64,000 nt of DNA from Kosakonia radicincitans DSM 16656 (GCF_000280495.2 NZ_CP018016.1:1116001-1180000), one strand, 5' to 3'. Positions 49,541 through 59,776 are shown, counted from the stretch's first letter. Made by a program: numbers and translations. The notes: generated from the letters alone by a model not told the origin.

Positions 49541-50056
49541 ATGCCATTGTTGGATAGCTTCACTGTCGATCATACCCGTATGGAAGCCCCTGCTGTCCGT
49601 GTAGCCAAGACCATGGACACGCCGCATGGCGACACCATCACCGTATTCGACCTGCGTTTCTGCGTGCCTAACAAAGAAGTCATGCCGGAAAAAGGGATCC
49701 ACACGCTTGAGCATCTGTTTGCTGGTTTCATGCGTAACCACCTCAACGGAAACGGCGTTGAGATCATCGATATTTCGCCGATGGGTTGTCGCACGGGCTT
49801 CTACATGAGCCTGATTGGCACGCCGGATGAGCAGCGCGTTGCGGATGCGTGGAAAGCGGCGATGGCCGATGTGCTGAAGGTGAAAGAACAGAGCCAGATC
49901 CCGGAACTGAACGTCTACCAGTGCGGCACCTATACCATGCACTCGCTGGAAGAAGCGCAGGAAATCGCTCGTCACATTCTCGACCGCGATGTCCGCGTTA
50001 ACAGCAACGAAGAGCTGGCCCTGCCGAAAGAAAAATTGCAGGAACTGCACATCTAG
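49541..50056 (+). CDS. luxS: S-ribosylhomocysteine lyase LuxS
   Basis: A 171-residue metalloenzyme that cleaves S-ribosylhomocysteine to homocysteine and DPD, the precursor of autoinducer-2. Metal ligands are His54 and His58 in [11 protein letters not shown] and a His near 126 region; the catalytic Cys is in [10 protein letters not shown] (Cys83). Length and sequence match E. coli LuxS. GGAGGTGACTAA precedes the ATG. Confidence 0.98.
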   Translation: MPLLDSFTVDHTRMEAPAVRVAKTMDTPHGDTITVFDLRFCVPNKEVMPEKGIHTLEHLFAGFMRNHLNGNGVEIIDISPMGCRTGFYMSLIGTPDEQRVADAWKAAMADVLKVKEQSQIPELNVYQCGTYTMHSLEEAQEIARHILDRDVRVNSNEELALPKEKLQELHI

Positions 50057-50071
50057 TGCTGTCATTGTAGC

Positions 50072-50094
50072 GCCCGGTAGCTAGCTTACCGGGC
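50072..50094 (+). terminator. luxS terminator
   Basis: GCCCGGTA-N7-TACCGGGC, a perfect 8-bp stem 16 bases after the luxS stop; only a pyrimidine-rich tail follows. Confidence 0.75.
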
Positions 50095-50122
50095 CTGCTC
50101 TCTCGCCACCAGCGGCAACCCG

Positions 50123-50893
50123 ATGACGACCACTTTAACCTTCTCCTTTACGCACCGCCCTCTTCATCCCTTCGCCCATGATTATCAGCACGGCGACAGC
50201 GAACCGTGGCATCAGCACGACTGCGCGCAGCTATTGCATAGCCTGAGCGGCGTGGTACGCGTGGATACCGCTGCCGGGTGCTGGGTCGTTCCGCCTGGTC
50301 GCGGCGTGTGGTTACCCGCCGGAACACAGCATGCTATCCGCATTACCGGTAGCGTCGCAGCCCGCACGCTGTTTATCGATCCGCTGGCCCGCGCCGATCT
50401 GCCTGCGTCCTGCCAAATCGTGCAGATCACGCCGCTGCTGCGCGAACTCATCGTCGCCGCTTTCGATCTGGCCCAGGAGTATGCGCCCGGCAGCCGTGAT
50501 GAACGCATCTATGAACTGATTCTGGATGAAATCCGCGCCATGCCGGTGTTGCCATTTCACCTGCCGGAGCCGCAAAGCGCAGCGTTGCGCCAGCTCTGCG
50601 AACAGATCCGCGCCGAACCGGGAGTAAGCTGGAGCAGCGCGCAGTCAGCCAGCCTGACGAACATGAGCGAGCGCACGCTGAACCGGCATTTTCAGCAGCA
50701 AACGGGGCTAAGTTACGGCGAATGGGTGCGACGCGCCCGTTTATTGGCGGCGCTGTTGCGCCTGGCGCAAGGGCAGTCGGTACTGCGCGTGGCGCTGGAT
50801 CTGGGATACGGCAGCCACAGCGCTTTTACGGCGATGTTCCGCCGGGTGATGGGCGTCTCACCCAGCGATTACTTCCGCGAACCTTCTCTTTAG
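50123..50893 (+). CDS. AraC-family regulator with cupin sensor
   Basis: A 256-residue AraC/XylS regulator. The N-terminal cupin domain has WHQHDCAQLLHSLSGVV and PPGRGVWLPAGTQHAI. The C-terminal double HTH is at about 165-252 (MSERTLNRHFQQQTGLSYGE, RVALDLGYGSHSAFTAMFRR, GVSPSDYFR). It resembles the NimR (YeaM)-like group. It is convergent with the isopropylmalate synthase gene, whose last 4 bases it overlaps. Not present between luxS and emrB in E. coli. Confidence 0.85.
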   Translation: MTTTLTFSFTHRPLHPFAHDYQHGDSEPWHQHDCAQLLHSLSGVVRVDTAAGCWVVPPGRGVWLPAGTQHAIRITGSVAARTLFIDPLARADLPASCQIVQITPLLRELIVAAFDLAQEYAPGSRDERIYELILDEIRAMPVLPFHLPEPQSAALRQLCEQIRAEPGVSWSSAQSASLTNMSERTLNRHFQQQTGLSYGEWVRRARLLAALLRLAQGQSVLRVALDLGYGSHSAFTAMFRRVMGVSPSDYFREPSL

Positions 50894-52539
50894 CCCACCG
50901 CGTTCAGCAACGCCTGTAATGAGGCGCGCGCGACATCATTATCAATCCCCACACCCCAGCGGCTGCTGCCATCCTGGTACAGGCAGCGAATATACGCCAC
51001 TGAACGGCTGTCGCTGCGCGCGCCAAGCGTATGCTCGTGGTAATCCTTGATGACAAACGGTGTGCCCAGCCATGGCGTGATGGCGCTGGCCGCCGCCGAA
51101 AGTAAGCCATTGCCGCTGCCGGTCAGCTCGCGCGTTTTACCTTCCCGCATGACCGTCGCCGTCAGGCGCAACTGACCATCCTGCTGGCTGTCGCTGCGAT
51201 AGCGTTGCAGCGCCAGCGGCGGCGAAGGTATAAGACCGTAGCGATTGCGGAACAGTTGCCACAGCGCATTTTGCGTCATCTCTTTGCCGTGTTTATCCGT
51301 CTCCTGCTGCACATGCTGGCTAAAATCCTGTTGCAGGGCGCGTGGCAGTTTCAGGCCATGGTTCTGTTCAATCAGCCAGGCGCTACCGCTTTTTCCGGAC
51401 TGGCTGTTCACACGGATCACCGCTTCATAACTACAGCCAATATCCTGCGGATCGACCGGCAGGTAGGGCATCTCCCAGCGGCTGCCCGCTTTACGGGCAT
51501 CGAACCCTTTTTTGATCGCATCCTGGTGTGAGCCGGAAAACGCAGTATAGGCCAGGCTGCCAGCCCACGGATGACGCGGGTGTACCGGCAGTTGGTTACA
51601 GCTTTCCACCACTTCCACCACGCGCTGCATATCGCTGAAATCGAGTTGCGGGCTGATCCCCTGGCTGTAGAGATTCATCGCCAGTGTTACCAGACAGACA
51701 TTACCGGTACGCTCACCGTTACCAAACAGACAGCCTTCAACGCGATCGGCTCCGGCCATCACCGCCAGTTCTGCGCACGCAACGCCGGTACCGCGATCGT
51801 TATGCGGATGCACACTAATGCACACGTCGCTACGGCGGCTGAAGTGGCGGCAGAAATGTTCAATCTGATCGGCATAAACATTCGGCGTACTGACTTCAAC
51901 GGTCGCCGGCAGGTTAATGATCATCGGGCGTTCGGCGCATGGTTGCCAGACATCGGCCACCGCTTCGCAAATCTCCAGCGCGAAATCGGCTTCGGTAAAG
52001 CAAAACGTCTCCGGCGAGTATTCATACTGCCAGCGTGTTTGCGGATTCTCTTCGCACAGCCGGCGAATCAGCTGCGTGGAGCGCGTCGCCAGCTCGACAA
52101 TTTGCGCTTTCTCCATGCCAAATACCAGGCGGCGAAACAGCGGTGCCGTGGCGTTGTACAAATGAATTGTCGCCTGTCTGGCTCCGTGCAGCGAAGCAAA
52201 GGTTCGGTGAATTAAATCCTCCCGCGCCTGGGTTAATACCTGAATCGTCACATCATCGGGAATGCGCTGCTCTTCAATCAACTGGCGAACAAAGTTGAAA
52301 TCCGTTTGCGAGGCCGAAGGGAAAGCTACCTCAATCTCTTTAAAGCCGCATGCCAGCAGCAGTTCCCAGAATTGCAGCTTGCGTGCGCTGTCCATCGGTT
52401 CCGCCAGCGCCTGGTTACCGTCGCGCAGATCGGTGGAAAGCCAGCGCGGCGCATGGGTAATGCGCTGTTCCGGCCAGCGGCGATCGGGCAGGGCGAAAGG
52501 GATAAACGGGGAATATTTTTCTGCGGGGTTTTTCAGCAT
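50890..52539 (-). CDS. 2-isopropylmalate synthase, second type (LeuA2)
   Basis: A 549-residue enzyme condensing acetyl-CoA with 2-oxoisovalerate, the first step of leucine synthesis. It belongs to the longer actinobacterial/fungal-like class: MLKNPAEKYSPF start, STDLRDGNQAL with the catalytic metal Asp, HPHNDRGTGVACAELAVMAG and GNGERTGN, then a C-terminal regulatory LeuA-dimer domain (RSVAYIRCLYQDGSSRWGVG). The start at 52539 has AGGAG upstream; an in-frame ATG 75 bases earlier is possible. It is an accessory paralogue of the standard leuABCD enzyme, or an enzyme with another 2-oxo acid substrate. Confidence 0.88.
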   Translation of the reverse strand: MLKNPAEKYSPFIPFALPDRRWPEQRITHAPRWLSTDLRDGNQALAEPMDSARKLQFWELLLACGFKEIEVAFPSASQTDFNFVRQLIEEQRIPDDVTIQVLTQAREDLIHRTFASLHGARQATIHLYNATAPLFRRLVFGMEKAQIVELATRSTQLIRRLCEENPQTRWQYEYSPETFCFTEADFALEICEAVADVWQPCAERPMIINLPATVEVSTPNVYADQIEHFCRHFSRRSDVCISVHPHNDRGTGVACAELAVMAGADRVEGCLFGNGERTGNVCLVTLAMNLYSQGISPQLDFSDMQRVVEVVESCNQLPVHPRHPWAGSLAYTAFSGSHQDAIKKGFDARKAGSRWEMPYLPVDPQDIGCSYEAVIRVNSQSGKSGSAWLIEQNHGLKLPRALQQDFSQHVQQETDKHGKEMTQNALWQLFRNRYGLIPSPPLALQRYRSDSQQDGQLRLTATVMREGKTRELTGSGNGLLSAAASAITPWLGTPFVIKDYHEHTLGARSDSRSVAYIRCLYQDGSSRWGVGIDNDVARASLQALLNAVG

Positions 52540-52544
52540 GTAAT

Positions 52545-52590
52545 GCGCTCCTGTTGTCTTTTCACCATCGTGAAGCGATTTCAGGAGCGC
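52545..52590 (-). promoter_or_regulatory. Leader hairpin covering the LeuA2 ribosome-binding site
   Basis: On the minus strand GCGCTCCTG pairs perfectly with CAGGAGCGC (9 bp, 28-base loop), and the second arm is the Shine-Dalgarno of the synthase gene. The loop itself has TTCAC-GATG-GTGAA. This could control translation. Confidence 0.5.
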
Positions 52591-52644
52591 TGCTTTATCG
52601 GAACTGACAACCACTGTCGCGTTCTGGACAAGGAGCGGTAAAAA

Positions 52645-54189
52645 TCAGTGCGCGCCGCCTCCGCCGCCACCGGCGCCGAAAGGGGGTTTGGCAAACCACA
52701 CCAGGCTGAGCAGGATCAGGAATATGCCCGCCGAGAACCAGAAAATCTCATTGGCGGAAATGATCAGCCCCTGGTTAGTGATCTGCTGCGCTATCCAGCC
52801 GGACGCCTGCTGTTGCGACATCCCCATGCCTTGCAGTTGGTTATACATCTCCTGCGCATTGGGGTTGTACGGGGTGACCGACTCGGTGAGCTGCGCGTGG
52901 TGCAGCGATTCCCGGTTAGTCCACAACGTGGTGGTGATCGATGTCCCAATCGAACCGGCCAGCGTACGGGTGAAGTTCGACAGGCTGGACGCCGCCGCCA
53001 GTCGCTCAGGCGGCAGGCCGGAGAGCGTAATGGTAGTGAGCGGCATAAAGAAACAGGCCACGGCGAAACCCTGAATAAACTGCGGCCACGCAGAAGCGCC
53101 GAAGTCCATTCCCGGTTCGAAAGTATACGCACGCCAGTAGAAGCACACCGCATACATAATAAAGCTGAAGGTCACCAGACGGCGCATATCCAGCTTATGG
53201 GCGAAGCGGCCAATAATTGGCGACAGCAGCACCGGAATCACCCCGACAGGCGCGGAGGCCAGGCCCGCCCACGTTGCCGTATAGCCATAGACTTCCTGCA
53301 ATAGCTGCGGCAGCAGAACAATCGCGCCGAAGTAGAGCATATAAGCAAGGCTGATACAGAGGCAGCCGATGGTAAAGTTACGCGACTTAAACAGCGACAG
53401 ATCGACTATCGGGTTTTCATCGGTCAACTCCCAGACCACCAGGAAGCTGATCGACACCACGGCGACAATCGTCAGCACGATGATCTCCGTCGAGTTAAAC
53501 CAGTCCAGCTCTTTGCCCTGATCGAGCATTACCTGCAAACTGCCGATACCGATAATCAGCAGCGCCAGACCAATACCGTCAATGCGTCGCTGTTCGGTTC
53601 GCGTCTCACGGCCGCGCAGGCTTTGCAGCGTCAGCAACACCACCAGCGCGCCGATCGGCACGTTGATAAAGAAGATCCAGCCCCAGTGGTAGTTATCGCT
53701 GATATAACCGCCAAGGATCGGCCCGCAAATCGGCGCGACGATCACCGTCATTGACCACAGCGCCAGCGCGACGGAGCGTTTAGCGGGCGGGTAGTTGCTC
53801 AGCAACAAACTCTGGGAGAGCGGGATCAACGGCCCGGCGACAATCCCCTGGATCACGCGGAAGAAGATCAGCATCGTCAGGCTGTTGGAGACGCCACACG
53901 CCCAGGAGGCGATAGCGAAGGCCACCGTTGACCACAGGAACAGCTTTACCTCCCCGACACGCTTTGCCAGCCAGCCGGTGATCGGGATCGAGATGGCGTT
54001 TGCTACCCCGAAAGAGGTGATCACCCATGTCCCCTGGCTCAGTGACGAGCCAAGGTTGCCAGCGATCGTGGGAATCGCCACGTTAGCGATGGTGGAGTCC
54101 AGCACCTGCATGAAGGTCGCAAGCGACAGCGCAATGGTCATAATGACCAGTTGCGCGCCTTCCAGCGGTTTCTGTTGCATTGCACTCAC
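52645..54189 (-). CDS. emrB: Multidrug exporter EmrB
   Basis: A 514-residue, 14-segment DHA2-family major facilitator protein that expels hydrophobic drugs and uncouplers (CCCP, nalidixic acid) with EmrA and TolC. LDSTIANVAIPTIAGNLG is the DHA motif D1, and the C-terminus FAKPPFGAGGGGGGAH is the E. coli-like Gly-rich tail. It follows emrA after 6 bases. Confidence 0.97.
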   Translation of the reverse strand: MSAMQQKPLEGAQLVIMTIALSLATFMQVLDSTIANVAIPTIAGNLGSSLSQGTWVITSFGVANAISIPITGWLAKRVGEVKLFLWSTVAFAIASWACGVSNSLTMLIFFRVIQGIVAGPLIPLSQSLLLSNYPPAKRSVALALWSMTVIVAPICGPILGGYISDNYHWGWIFFINVPIGALVVLLTLQSLRGRETRTEQRRIDGIGLALLIIGIGSLQVMLDQGKELDWFNSTEIIVLTIVAVVSISFLVVWELTDENPIVDLSLFKSRNFTIGCLCISLAYMLYFGAIVLLPQLLQEVYGYTATWAGLASAPVGVIPVLLSPIIGRFAHKLDMRRLVTFSFIMYAVCFYWRAYTFEPGMDFGASAWPQFIQGFAVACFFMPLTTITLSGLPPERLAAASSLSNFTRTLAGSIGTSITTTLWTNRESLHHAQLTESVTPYNPNAQEMYNQLQGMGMSQQQASGWIAQQITNQGLIISANEIFWFSAGIFLILLSLVWFAKPPFGAGGGGGGAH

Positions 54190-54195
54190 CTCAGA

Positions 54196-55368
54196 TTAAC
54201 CGGCGTTGGCTTTCACGATGTTTTCGATCAGCGTGTTGACCGGCTCAAGGCTAATCTCCCGGGCGTTGCTTTCATACGCCGGGCTGCTACGCACCTGGCT
54301 TGCCAGTACCTGACCTTCACGATCGGCGGTATCGACCTTCACCAGCGTAGAGAGACCGATACGCAGCGGATGAGCGGCAAGTTGTTTGGCATCCAGCTCA
54401 ATACGTACCGGCAGACGCTGAACCACTTTGATCCAGTTACCGGTCGCGTTTTGCGCAGGCAACAGTGAGAACGCGCTGCCGGTGCCCATATCGAGTCCGA
54501 CCACTTTCCCGTTGTAGGTTACTTCATCGCCATAGATGTCGCTGACTACAGTTGCCGTCTGACCAATACGCATATGCGCAAGCTGTGTCTCTTTGAAGTT
54601 AGCGTCCACCCACAAATTGGTGGCCGGAACGACAGCCATTAATGCGGTGGTTGGGCTGATTTGCGCGCCAGGCTGTACCGCGCGACGCGAAACGTAGCCG
54701 GTGATTGGGCTGACGATTTTCGTACGTTGCAGCGCCAGCCAGCTATTGCGGACTTCGGTGGCCGCTTGCTTAACGGCCGGTTGATCTTCCAGCGGCGTAT
54801 CAAGCACGATCGCCTGGTTGGCGTTGTATTGCTGAATAGCAACATCCAGATCGGCCTGCGCGCTGGTCACGGCATCACGGGCGTGTTGCAGCTCTTCGCG
54901 GCCAATCAAATTGGCAGTACCGAGTGGAATACGACGGTTTAAATCACTCTGCGCCTGGGCGAGGGCGGTTTTTTTCACTTCGATGCTCGCCAGCAACTGC
55001 TTGCTGTTGATCATCGACTGGCGGGTTTGACGAACGCTACTTGCCAGACCGGTCTGCGCTTTTTCAAACGCCTGCTGCGCATCGGTGGCATCCAGCGTAA
55101 CCAGTACATCTCCCTGTTTTACAAAATCGGTATTGTCAGCCCAGACTTTCGTCACGCTGCCGGATACCTGCGCCATGATTTGCACCTGGTTCCCTGCTAC
55201 GTAAGCATCATCGGTTTCTTCATAATGACGCAGTACCAAAAACCAATAAATCCCATACGCAACGGCAATAACAACAAAGAGCAAGGTCAGCATCAGAAGG
55301 GCGCCTTTACGTTTGCCTTTCTTTTTGACCGGTTGCTGCGGGGTTTGACTCTCCGCATTTGCGCTCAT
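54196..55368 (-). CDS. emrA: Multidrug efflux membrane fusion protein EmrA
   Basis: A 390-residue periplasmic adaptor anchored by one N-terminal segment (about 25-46, LLMLTLLFVVIAVAYGIYWF). A biotinyl-lipoyl-like domain (DDAYVAGNQVQIMAQVSGSV), a long coiled coil (about 110-200) and a beta-barrel domain (WVDANFKETQLAHMRIGQ) follow. The start MSANAESQTPQQPVKKKGKR matches E. coli; an upstream in-frame ATG is less likely. Confidence 0.97.
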   Translation of the reverse strand: MSANAESQTPQQPVKKKGKRKGALLMLTLLFVVIAVAYGIYWFLVLRHYEETDDAYVAGNQVQIMAQVSGSVTKVWADNTDFVKQGDVLVTLDATDAQQAFEKAQTGLASSVRQTRQSMINSKQLLASIEVKKTALAQAQSDLNRRIPLGTANLIGREELQHARDAVTSAQADLDVAIQQYNANQAIVLDTPLEDQPAVKQAATEVRNSWLALQRTKIVSPITGYVSRRAVQPGAQISPTTALMAVVPATNLWVDANFKETQLAHMRIGQTATVVSDIYGDEVTYNGKVVGLDMGTGSAFSLLPAQNATGNWIKVVQRLPVRIELDAKQLAAHPLRIGLSTLVKVDTADREGQVLASQVRSSPAYESNAREISLEPVNTLIENIVKANAG

Positions 55369-55424
55369 GCTTTTCTCCACGATCTTATTTTTTGATGTCG
55401 GCACAGCCGACCTTCCGTTAGAAA

Positions 55425-55443
55425 GGCCAGCATCAGGCTGGCC
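55425..55443 (-). terminator. Hairpin between emrR and emrA
   Basis: GGCCAGC-N5-GCTGGCC followed on the minus strand by TTTCT. It lies within the emrRAB operon and probably reduces read-through from emrR into emrAB. Confidence 0.7.
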
Positions 55444-55484
55444 CTTATATTCTTATATCCTGGATATTCGAGCGGCTTGTCGCG

Positions 55485-56015
55485 TTAGCGCAGCGCCTCA
55501 AGAATGACGTCGTCTTCGTCCATCTGGTCGAGACGCGTAAGTAACTTGCGTGTGATCTGCTCAAGCTGGTCTTTCTCCGCTTCGCTCAGGGAAGACCACA
55601 GTTGATGCAGGCAGTTGTGCTGCGGGGGCAGAACCTGACGCAGGAATTCGTGACCTTTATCGGTCAGTTGCAGATGCAGGCAGCGGCGATCGTTATCGCT
55701 TTCGCGACGCTCGATCCAGCCGCGTTTTTCCAGTTCATCGGCGATACGTGTGGCATTGGTACGTGAAGAACCCAGCGCGCTGCTCAATTCAGACGGCTGA
55801 ATGCTGTGGTTTTCCTGCGACTCCAGCGTGATCAATGCCATAAACAACGTCTCGTTAATACCCTGCGCTTTCAGCATTTTGTTGCGGTTTTCCAGCAGCT
55901 TACCCTGCATGTGCATGCAAAGACGGGTGAGCAAAATCTCCTGAAACGGAAAATCCTCATAGCGGCTGGCGCGAAACTTAAGCATTTGCTCTATGGGCGT
56001 AAACGAACTATCCAT
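55485..56015 (-). CDS. emrR: MarR-family repressor EmrR (MprA)
   Basis: A 176-residue MarR repressor of emrRAB released by drugs and uncouplers. The winged HTH is at about 70-125 ([29 protein letters not shown], in part) with wing [17 protein letters not shown]. It matches E. coli EmrR/MprA in length and sequence. Confidence 0.97.
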   Translation of the reverse strand: MDSSFTPIEQMLKFRASRYEDFPFQEILLTRLCMHMQGKLLENRNKMLKAQGINETLFMALITLESQENHSIQPSELSSALGSSRTNATRIADELEKRGWIERRESDNDRRCLHLQLTDKGHEFLRQVLPPQHNCLHQLWSSLSEAEKDQLEQITRKLLTRLDQMDEDDVILEALR

Positions 56016-56105
56016 TTGTGTATGACCTCATTAATTGCAGTCGATATAGTAACGACAGTGACAAATAAAGTAAATGTATTATTGCTGCTAATAAATTTGC
56101 CTCAT

Positions 56106-56441
56106 CTATGCATCCGTCAGCAGTTTCCATGCGATTCCGTACGCAAGTGCGCTCAGTAGCGTGGGGAGAATAATGCTGCGAGTTTTCCAGAAACTCAGGC
56201 CCAGTACCGCGAAGCCAATCAGCGTTGGTAACAGGCGGCGGCCGTCATGAATAATCTCTGGTACGCATGACACCACCAGCAATGAACAAATAGAGGCGAT
56301 GCCGATGGTGTCAAGCAGGATGCCGGCAACCCCGCGTTTTGTCGGATTTGGCCGCCCGACGCGAACGCGCAGAGGAAGATAGCGAAATAAAAAATTAACG
56401 CCGCCCACCAGCAGACCGAGCAGTAAAATTTCATGCCTCAT
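56106..56441 (-). CDS. ygaH: L-valine exporter small subunit YgaH
   Basis: A 111-residue membrane protein of the AzlD family. With YgaZ it exports L-valine (and branched-chain amino acids). [20 protein letters not shown] and [19 protein letters not shown] are the family blocks. The start at MRHEILLLG gives the E. coli length; it overlaps ygaZ by 11 bases. Confidence 0.94.
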   Translation of the reverse strand: MRHEILLLGLLVGGVNFLFRYLPLRVRVGRPNPTKRGVAGILLDTIGIASICSLLVVSCVPEIIHDGRRLLPTLIGFAVLGLSFWKTRSIILPTLLSALAYGIAWKLLTDA

Positions 56442-57177
56442 CGGGAACACCCTGATAAAACGCCTGTACCAGCGCGGCAACGCAGCCAGAACCGATCCCG
56501 GCGAGGATTGCCGCAGGGATAGAGAACAGCGTTAAACCGGCCAGCGCGCCAAGCAGCGCGGCGGTGACGCTCGGCGTCTGGCGACGCTGGAATGATGCCA
56601 GCAGGAAGCTCATAAACAGGGCGGGTAACATAAAACCTAACGCCGATTCAACCGCCGGATACCCCTCCAGCAGGCCGCTGCCGGAAAATGCGCCCAGCAC
56701 CGTTCCCGCGACCCAGGAGAGCCATGAGAATAACGCGATGCCGATCATCCAGTTTTCGCTCCAGCGACGGTTATCGCGCACCAGTTTGGTGGTCGCGGCG
56801 GCAAATACTTCGTCCGTCAGGCCAAAGGCCCAGATCGCGGTTTTCGGATTTTTAAGCGGTTGCAGAATACGGTTGCGTAACGACGGGCCATACAGCACAT
56901 GACGAACATCCATCGCCATAACGGTCAGCGCGGCAACCCATAAGGTGCTGCCCGCAGCAAGCAGGGTGGTGATCACAAACTGGCTGGCGCCCGCGTAGAT
57001 AATGCAGGAAAAAAAGAGGCTTTCGAGAGGAGAAAAACCGAGCTTGCTGGCATTCATGCCAAAGGCAAATGCAACGGGGATGTAGCTTAAAACGATGGGA
57101 AGACTGTCTTTGATGCCTTCCTGTAGCGTGGCTACTCTCACTGGCTCGGCGTCTGGAGGTATTGCTGAACTATCCAT
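56431..57177 (-). CDS. ygaZ: L-valine exporter large subunit YgaZ
   Basis: A 248-residue AzlC-family membrane protein. Motifs are [20 protein letters not shown], the [14 protein letters not shown] segment and [15 protein letters not shown]. It forms the exporter with YgaH, encoded by the overlapping downstream gene. Confidence 0.95.
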   Translation of the reverse strand: MDSSAIPPDAEPVRVATLQEGIKDSLPIVLSYIPVAFAFGMNASKLGFSPLESLFFSCIIYAGASQFVITTLLAAGSTLWVAALTVMAMDVRHVLYGPSLRNRILQPLKNPKTAIWAFGLTDEVFAAATTKLVRDNRRWSENWMIGIALFSWLSWVAGTVLGAFSGSGLLEGYPAVESALGFMLPALFMSFLLASFQRRQTPSVTAALLGALAGLTLFSIPAAILAGIGSGCVAALVQAFYQGVPDEA

Positions 57178-57299
57178 AGTGTTTGTTATATATCACCCAC
57201 GTTAATATAACCGGGATAAACAAGTCCTATAACCTTAACAGACTGAGGGACTCGTTAACACCCGGTTTTTAGTGGAATGATGTAAATGTGAGCGCTTGC

Positions 57300-58484
57300 T
57301 TACCTCGCCACTTGCTGGCGGTGAAATCCTCGCCACCAGACCAGCAGATTCAGCAGCGCCAGCGTACTGCCCGCCGCACAGACGCCCGTCCAGCCCGCAT
57401 GCTGCCAGGCGGAGGCAGAGATCAACGAACCCGCCGCGCCGCCAATAAAGTAGCTGGTCATATAACCGGCGGTCAGGCGGTTACGCGCATCCGGTTTGAT
57501 ACGGTAAATCACCGTCTGGTTGGTGATATGCACGCCCTGCACGGTAAGATCCAGCACGATGATGCCAATAATCAGCGCGATAACCGAGCTGTGACCGAGC
57601 CAAATGGCCAGCCATGAAAGCAGCAGCAAGAGCAGACCGCCCGTGGTGGTGAGGTGCGATTTACCGCGATCCGCCAGACCACCGGCCTGACGTGCGCCTA
57701 ATGCGCCCGCCGCACCGACCAGACCGAACAAACCGATGACCGCTTCGGAGAAGTTGAACGGCGGCGAGGCCAGCAGGAACGCCATCGACGTCCACAGAAT
57801 ACTGAAGTTGGCGAAGCTCAGGCAGCCGAGCAGGGCGCGGGTGCGCAGCACTTTATCACCGGCGAATAACGTAAAAACAGAGCCGAGTAGTTGCGGATAA
57901 TTGAGGTGCGTTTCCTGTTTGAGCTTCGGCAGACCACGCCATAGCGCCAGCGCCATCAGCACCATGAGCACGCTGGCGACCCAATACACAGTGCGCCAGC
58001 CGCCGAGACTGGCGAGCAACCCGGCAACGGTGCGCGCCAGTAAAATCCCCAGCAGCAACCCGCTCATGATGGTGCCGACCACTTTGCCGCGTTTATCCGG
58101 CGTGGCTAATGTTGCGGCCAGCGGCACGAGGATTTGCGCGACGACGGAAAATAGCCCGGTCAGTGCGGTGCCGAGGATCATGAAGCTCAGCGACGAACTA
58201 CTGGCGGTAATCAACATGCCGCCCGCCGACAGCAGCGTCATCACTACAATGAGCGTGCGCCGCTCAAACATATCGCCGAGCGGCACCAGAAAAAGCAGGC
58301 CAGCGGCATAGCCAAGTTGGGCGGCGGTGACAATAAAGCCCGCCTGATTAGGCGACAGCGAAAAGGCATGAGCGATGGTGTCGAGCAGCGGTTGCGCATA
58401 GTAATTGCTGGCGACCGCAAGGCCCGTGGCGACGGACATCAGCGCAATCAGCGCCGGGCTAAGGCCGTGGTTTGCTTGTGTCAT
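57300..58484 (-). CDS. ygaY: Major facilitator exporter, intact YgaY homologue
   Basis: A 394-residue MFS protein with 12 predicted segments (SVATGLAVASNYYAQPLLDT, QLGYAAGLLFLVPLGDMFERR with the MFS loop motif, GYMTSYFIGGAAGSLIS). It lies between ygaZ and proX, the place of ygaY, which in E. coli K-12 is a pseudogene. Here the frame is unbroken. The substrate is unknown; related proteins are sugar or drug exporters. Confidence 0.85.
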   Translation of the reverse strand: MTQANHGLSPALIALMSVATGLAVASNYYAQPLLDTIAHAFSLSPNQAGFIVTAAQLGYAAGLLFLVPLGDMFERRTLIVVMTLLSAGGMLITASSSSLSFMILGTALTGLFSVVAQILVPLAATLATPDKRGKVVGTIMSGLLLGILLARTVAGLLASLGGWRTVYWVASVLMVLMALALWRGLPKLKQETHLNYPQLLGSVFTLFAGDKVLRTRALLGCLSFANFSILWTSMAFLLASPPFNFSEAVIGLFGLVGAAGALGARQAGGLADRGKSHLTTTGGLLLLLLSWLAIWLGHSSVIALIIGIIVLDLTVQGVHITNQTVIYRIKPDARNRLTAGYMTSYFIGGAAGSLISASAWQHAGWTGVCAAGSTLALLNLLVWWRGFHRQQVAR

Positions 58485-58585
58485 AGGAATGCGTAATCAG
58501 TAATGGTTTTTTCAGAAACCTATCATAGTCAATTACTTGAGAGGGCGTGTTGTTATCTGTGCAGTTAGCGCGGGGGAGATTTAAT

Positions 58586-58690
58586 TGCCGGATGGCAGTA
58601 CAGCCTTATCGGGCCTTCGGGTGGTGCCTGAATTTGTGTCTCTGGCGGTATATCGCGCGCAGGGCGGATAAGCGAAAGCGCCATCCGGCA
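58586..58690. repeat. REP/BIME element between proX and ygaY
   Basis: TGCCGGATGG (58586-58595) and CCATCCGGCA (58681-58690) are inverted ends. Internal CTTATCGGGCC and GGCGGATAAGCG are REP-type halves. It lies downstream of proX and upstream of the ygaY start. Confidence 0.8.
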
Positions 58691-58719
58691 TAAACCGAAT
58701 GGCGCTTTATCAGGAGGGA

Positions 58720-59715
58720 TTACTTCTGCGCGGCCAGCGCTTCTTTTACCCAGCCGTCAAACTGCTGCTGGTGGGCTTTGATCCAGCCGTCAACATGACC
58801 CTGAATATCCGCTTCAGAGGCTTTGCCGTCATGCATCATCGCATTCTGCGCATTGATGTCGGCGATAGGCAGCTTCATCACCGAGAACAATTTCGCCGCT
58901 GCCGGGTTTTTCTCTGCCCAGGCTTTGTTGGCGACAATGTGCATGGTGTTCACCGGGAAGCCATAGTTCATGCCGTTCGGCAGTTTGGTGTCGATATCTT
59001 TCTGCTTGCCCGGCAGGGAAGAGAACGGTACCTGCAACCAGACCACATCTTTACCCGGTTTCAGCACATCGCTTACCCAGTACGGCGTCCAGGTGTAATA
59101 AAGCACCGGTTTACCTTCTTTGAAGCGGGTAATGGTGTCCGCCATCATCGCCGCATAGTTGCCCTGATTATGCACCACGGTGTTGCTCAGGCCGTAAGCG
59201 TCGATCTGGTGATTAATCACCGCTTCACAGCCCCAGCCGGGCGTGCAGCCGGTCAGATCGGCTTTGCCGTCACCATTGGTGTCGAACAGTTTGGCGATTT
59301 TCGGATCTTTAAGCTGATCGATGCTTTTAATGTGGTACTGCTCGGCGGTTTTCTTATCGATCAGGTAACCCTGCGCCGCGCCGGTGACAAACACCCCGGA
59401 ACGGTAAAACTTGCTGTCACCGCCCGCAGCGGCATACATATCGTCATGCAGCGGCTGCCAGTTGACGGCGGTAAAGGTGACGTCGCCAGCGGCAAGAGAG
59501 GTGTAACCGACGTTGTAATCCACTTCGCTCGGTTTATTCACCGTATAACCGAGTTTTTCCAGCCCGCGGCTGACCAGCAGCGTCTGGAAGGTTTCTTCAG
59601 AAATGGTGCTCTGGAAGGGATGTACGGTGATGCCTTTGCCGGGCAGGTCTGCAGCAAATGTGCTGGTAGAGACAAGGGTGGCAAACGCTGTGGCAAAAAG
59701 TACGCTATGTCGCAT
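58720..59715 (-). CDS. proX: Glycine betaine-binding periplasmic protein ProX
   Basis: A 331-residue binding protein of the ProU osmoprotectant transporter. The signal peptide ends [10 protein letters not shown]. Betaine is held by a Trp box; WQPLHDD and [14 protein letters not shown] supply Trp residues. It matches E. coli ProX in length and is third in proVWX. Confidence 0.97.
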   Translation of the reverse strand: MRHSVLFATAFATLVSTSTFAADLPGKGITVHPFQSTISEETFQTLLVSRGLEKLGYTVNKPSEVDYNVGYTSLAAGDVTFTAVNWQPLHDDMYAAAGGDSKFYRSGVFVTGAAQGYLIDKKTAEQYHIKSIDQLKDPKIAKLFDTNGDGKADLTGCTPGWGCEAVINHQIDAYGLSNTVVHNQGNYAAMMADTITRFKEGKPVLYYTWTPYWVSDVLKPGKDVVWLQVPFSSLPGKQKDIDTKLPNGMNYGFPVNTMHIVANKAWAEKNPAAAKLFSVMKLPIADINAQNAMMHDGKASEADIQGHVDGWIKAHQQQFDGWVKEALAAQK

Positions 59716-59776
59716 CGTTGTTCCTTATTGTTCAGGTGGGACGTGTTGGCCCGGCGCTGAGCGCCGGGAAACCGGT

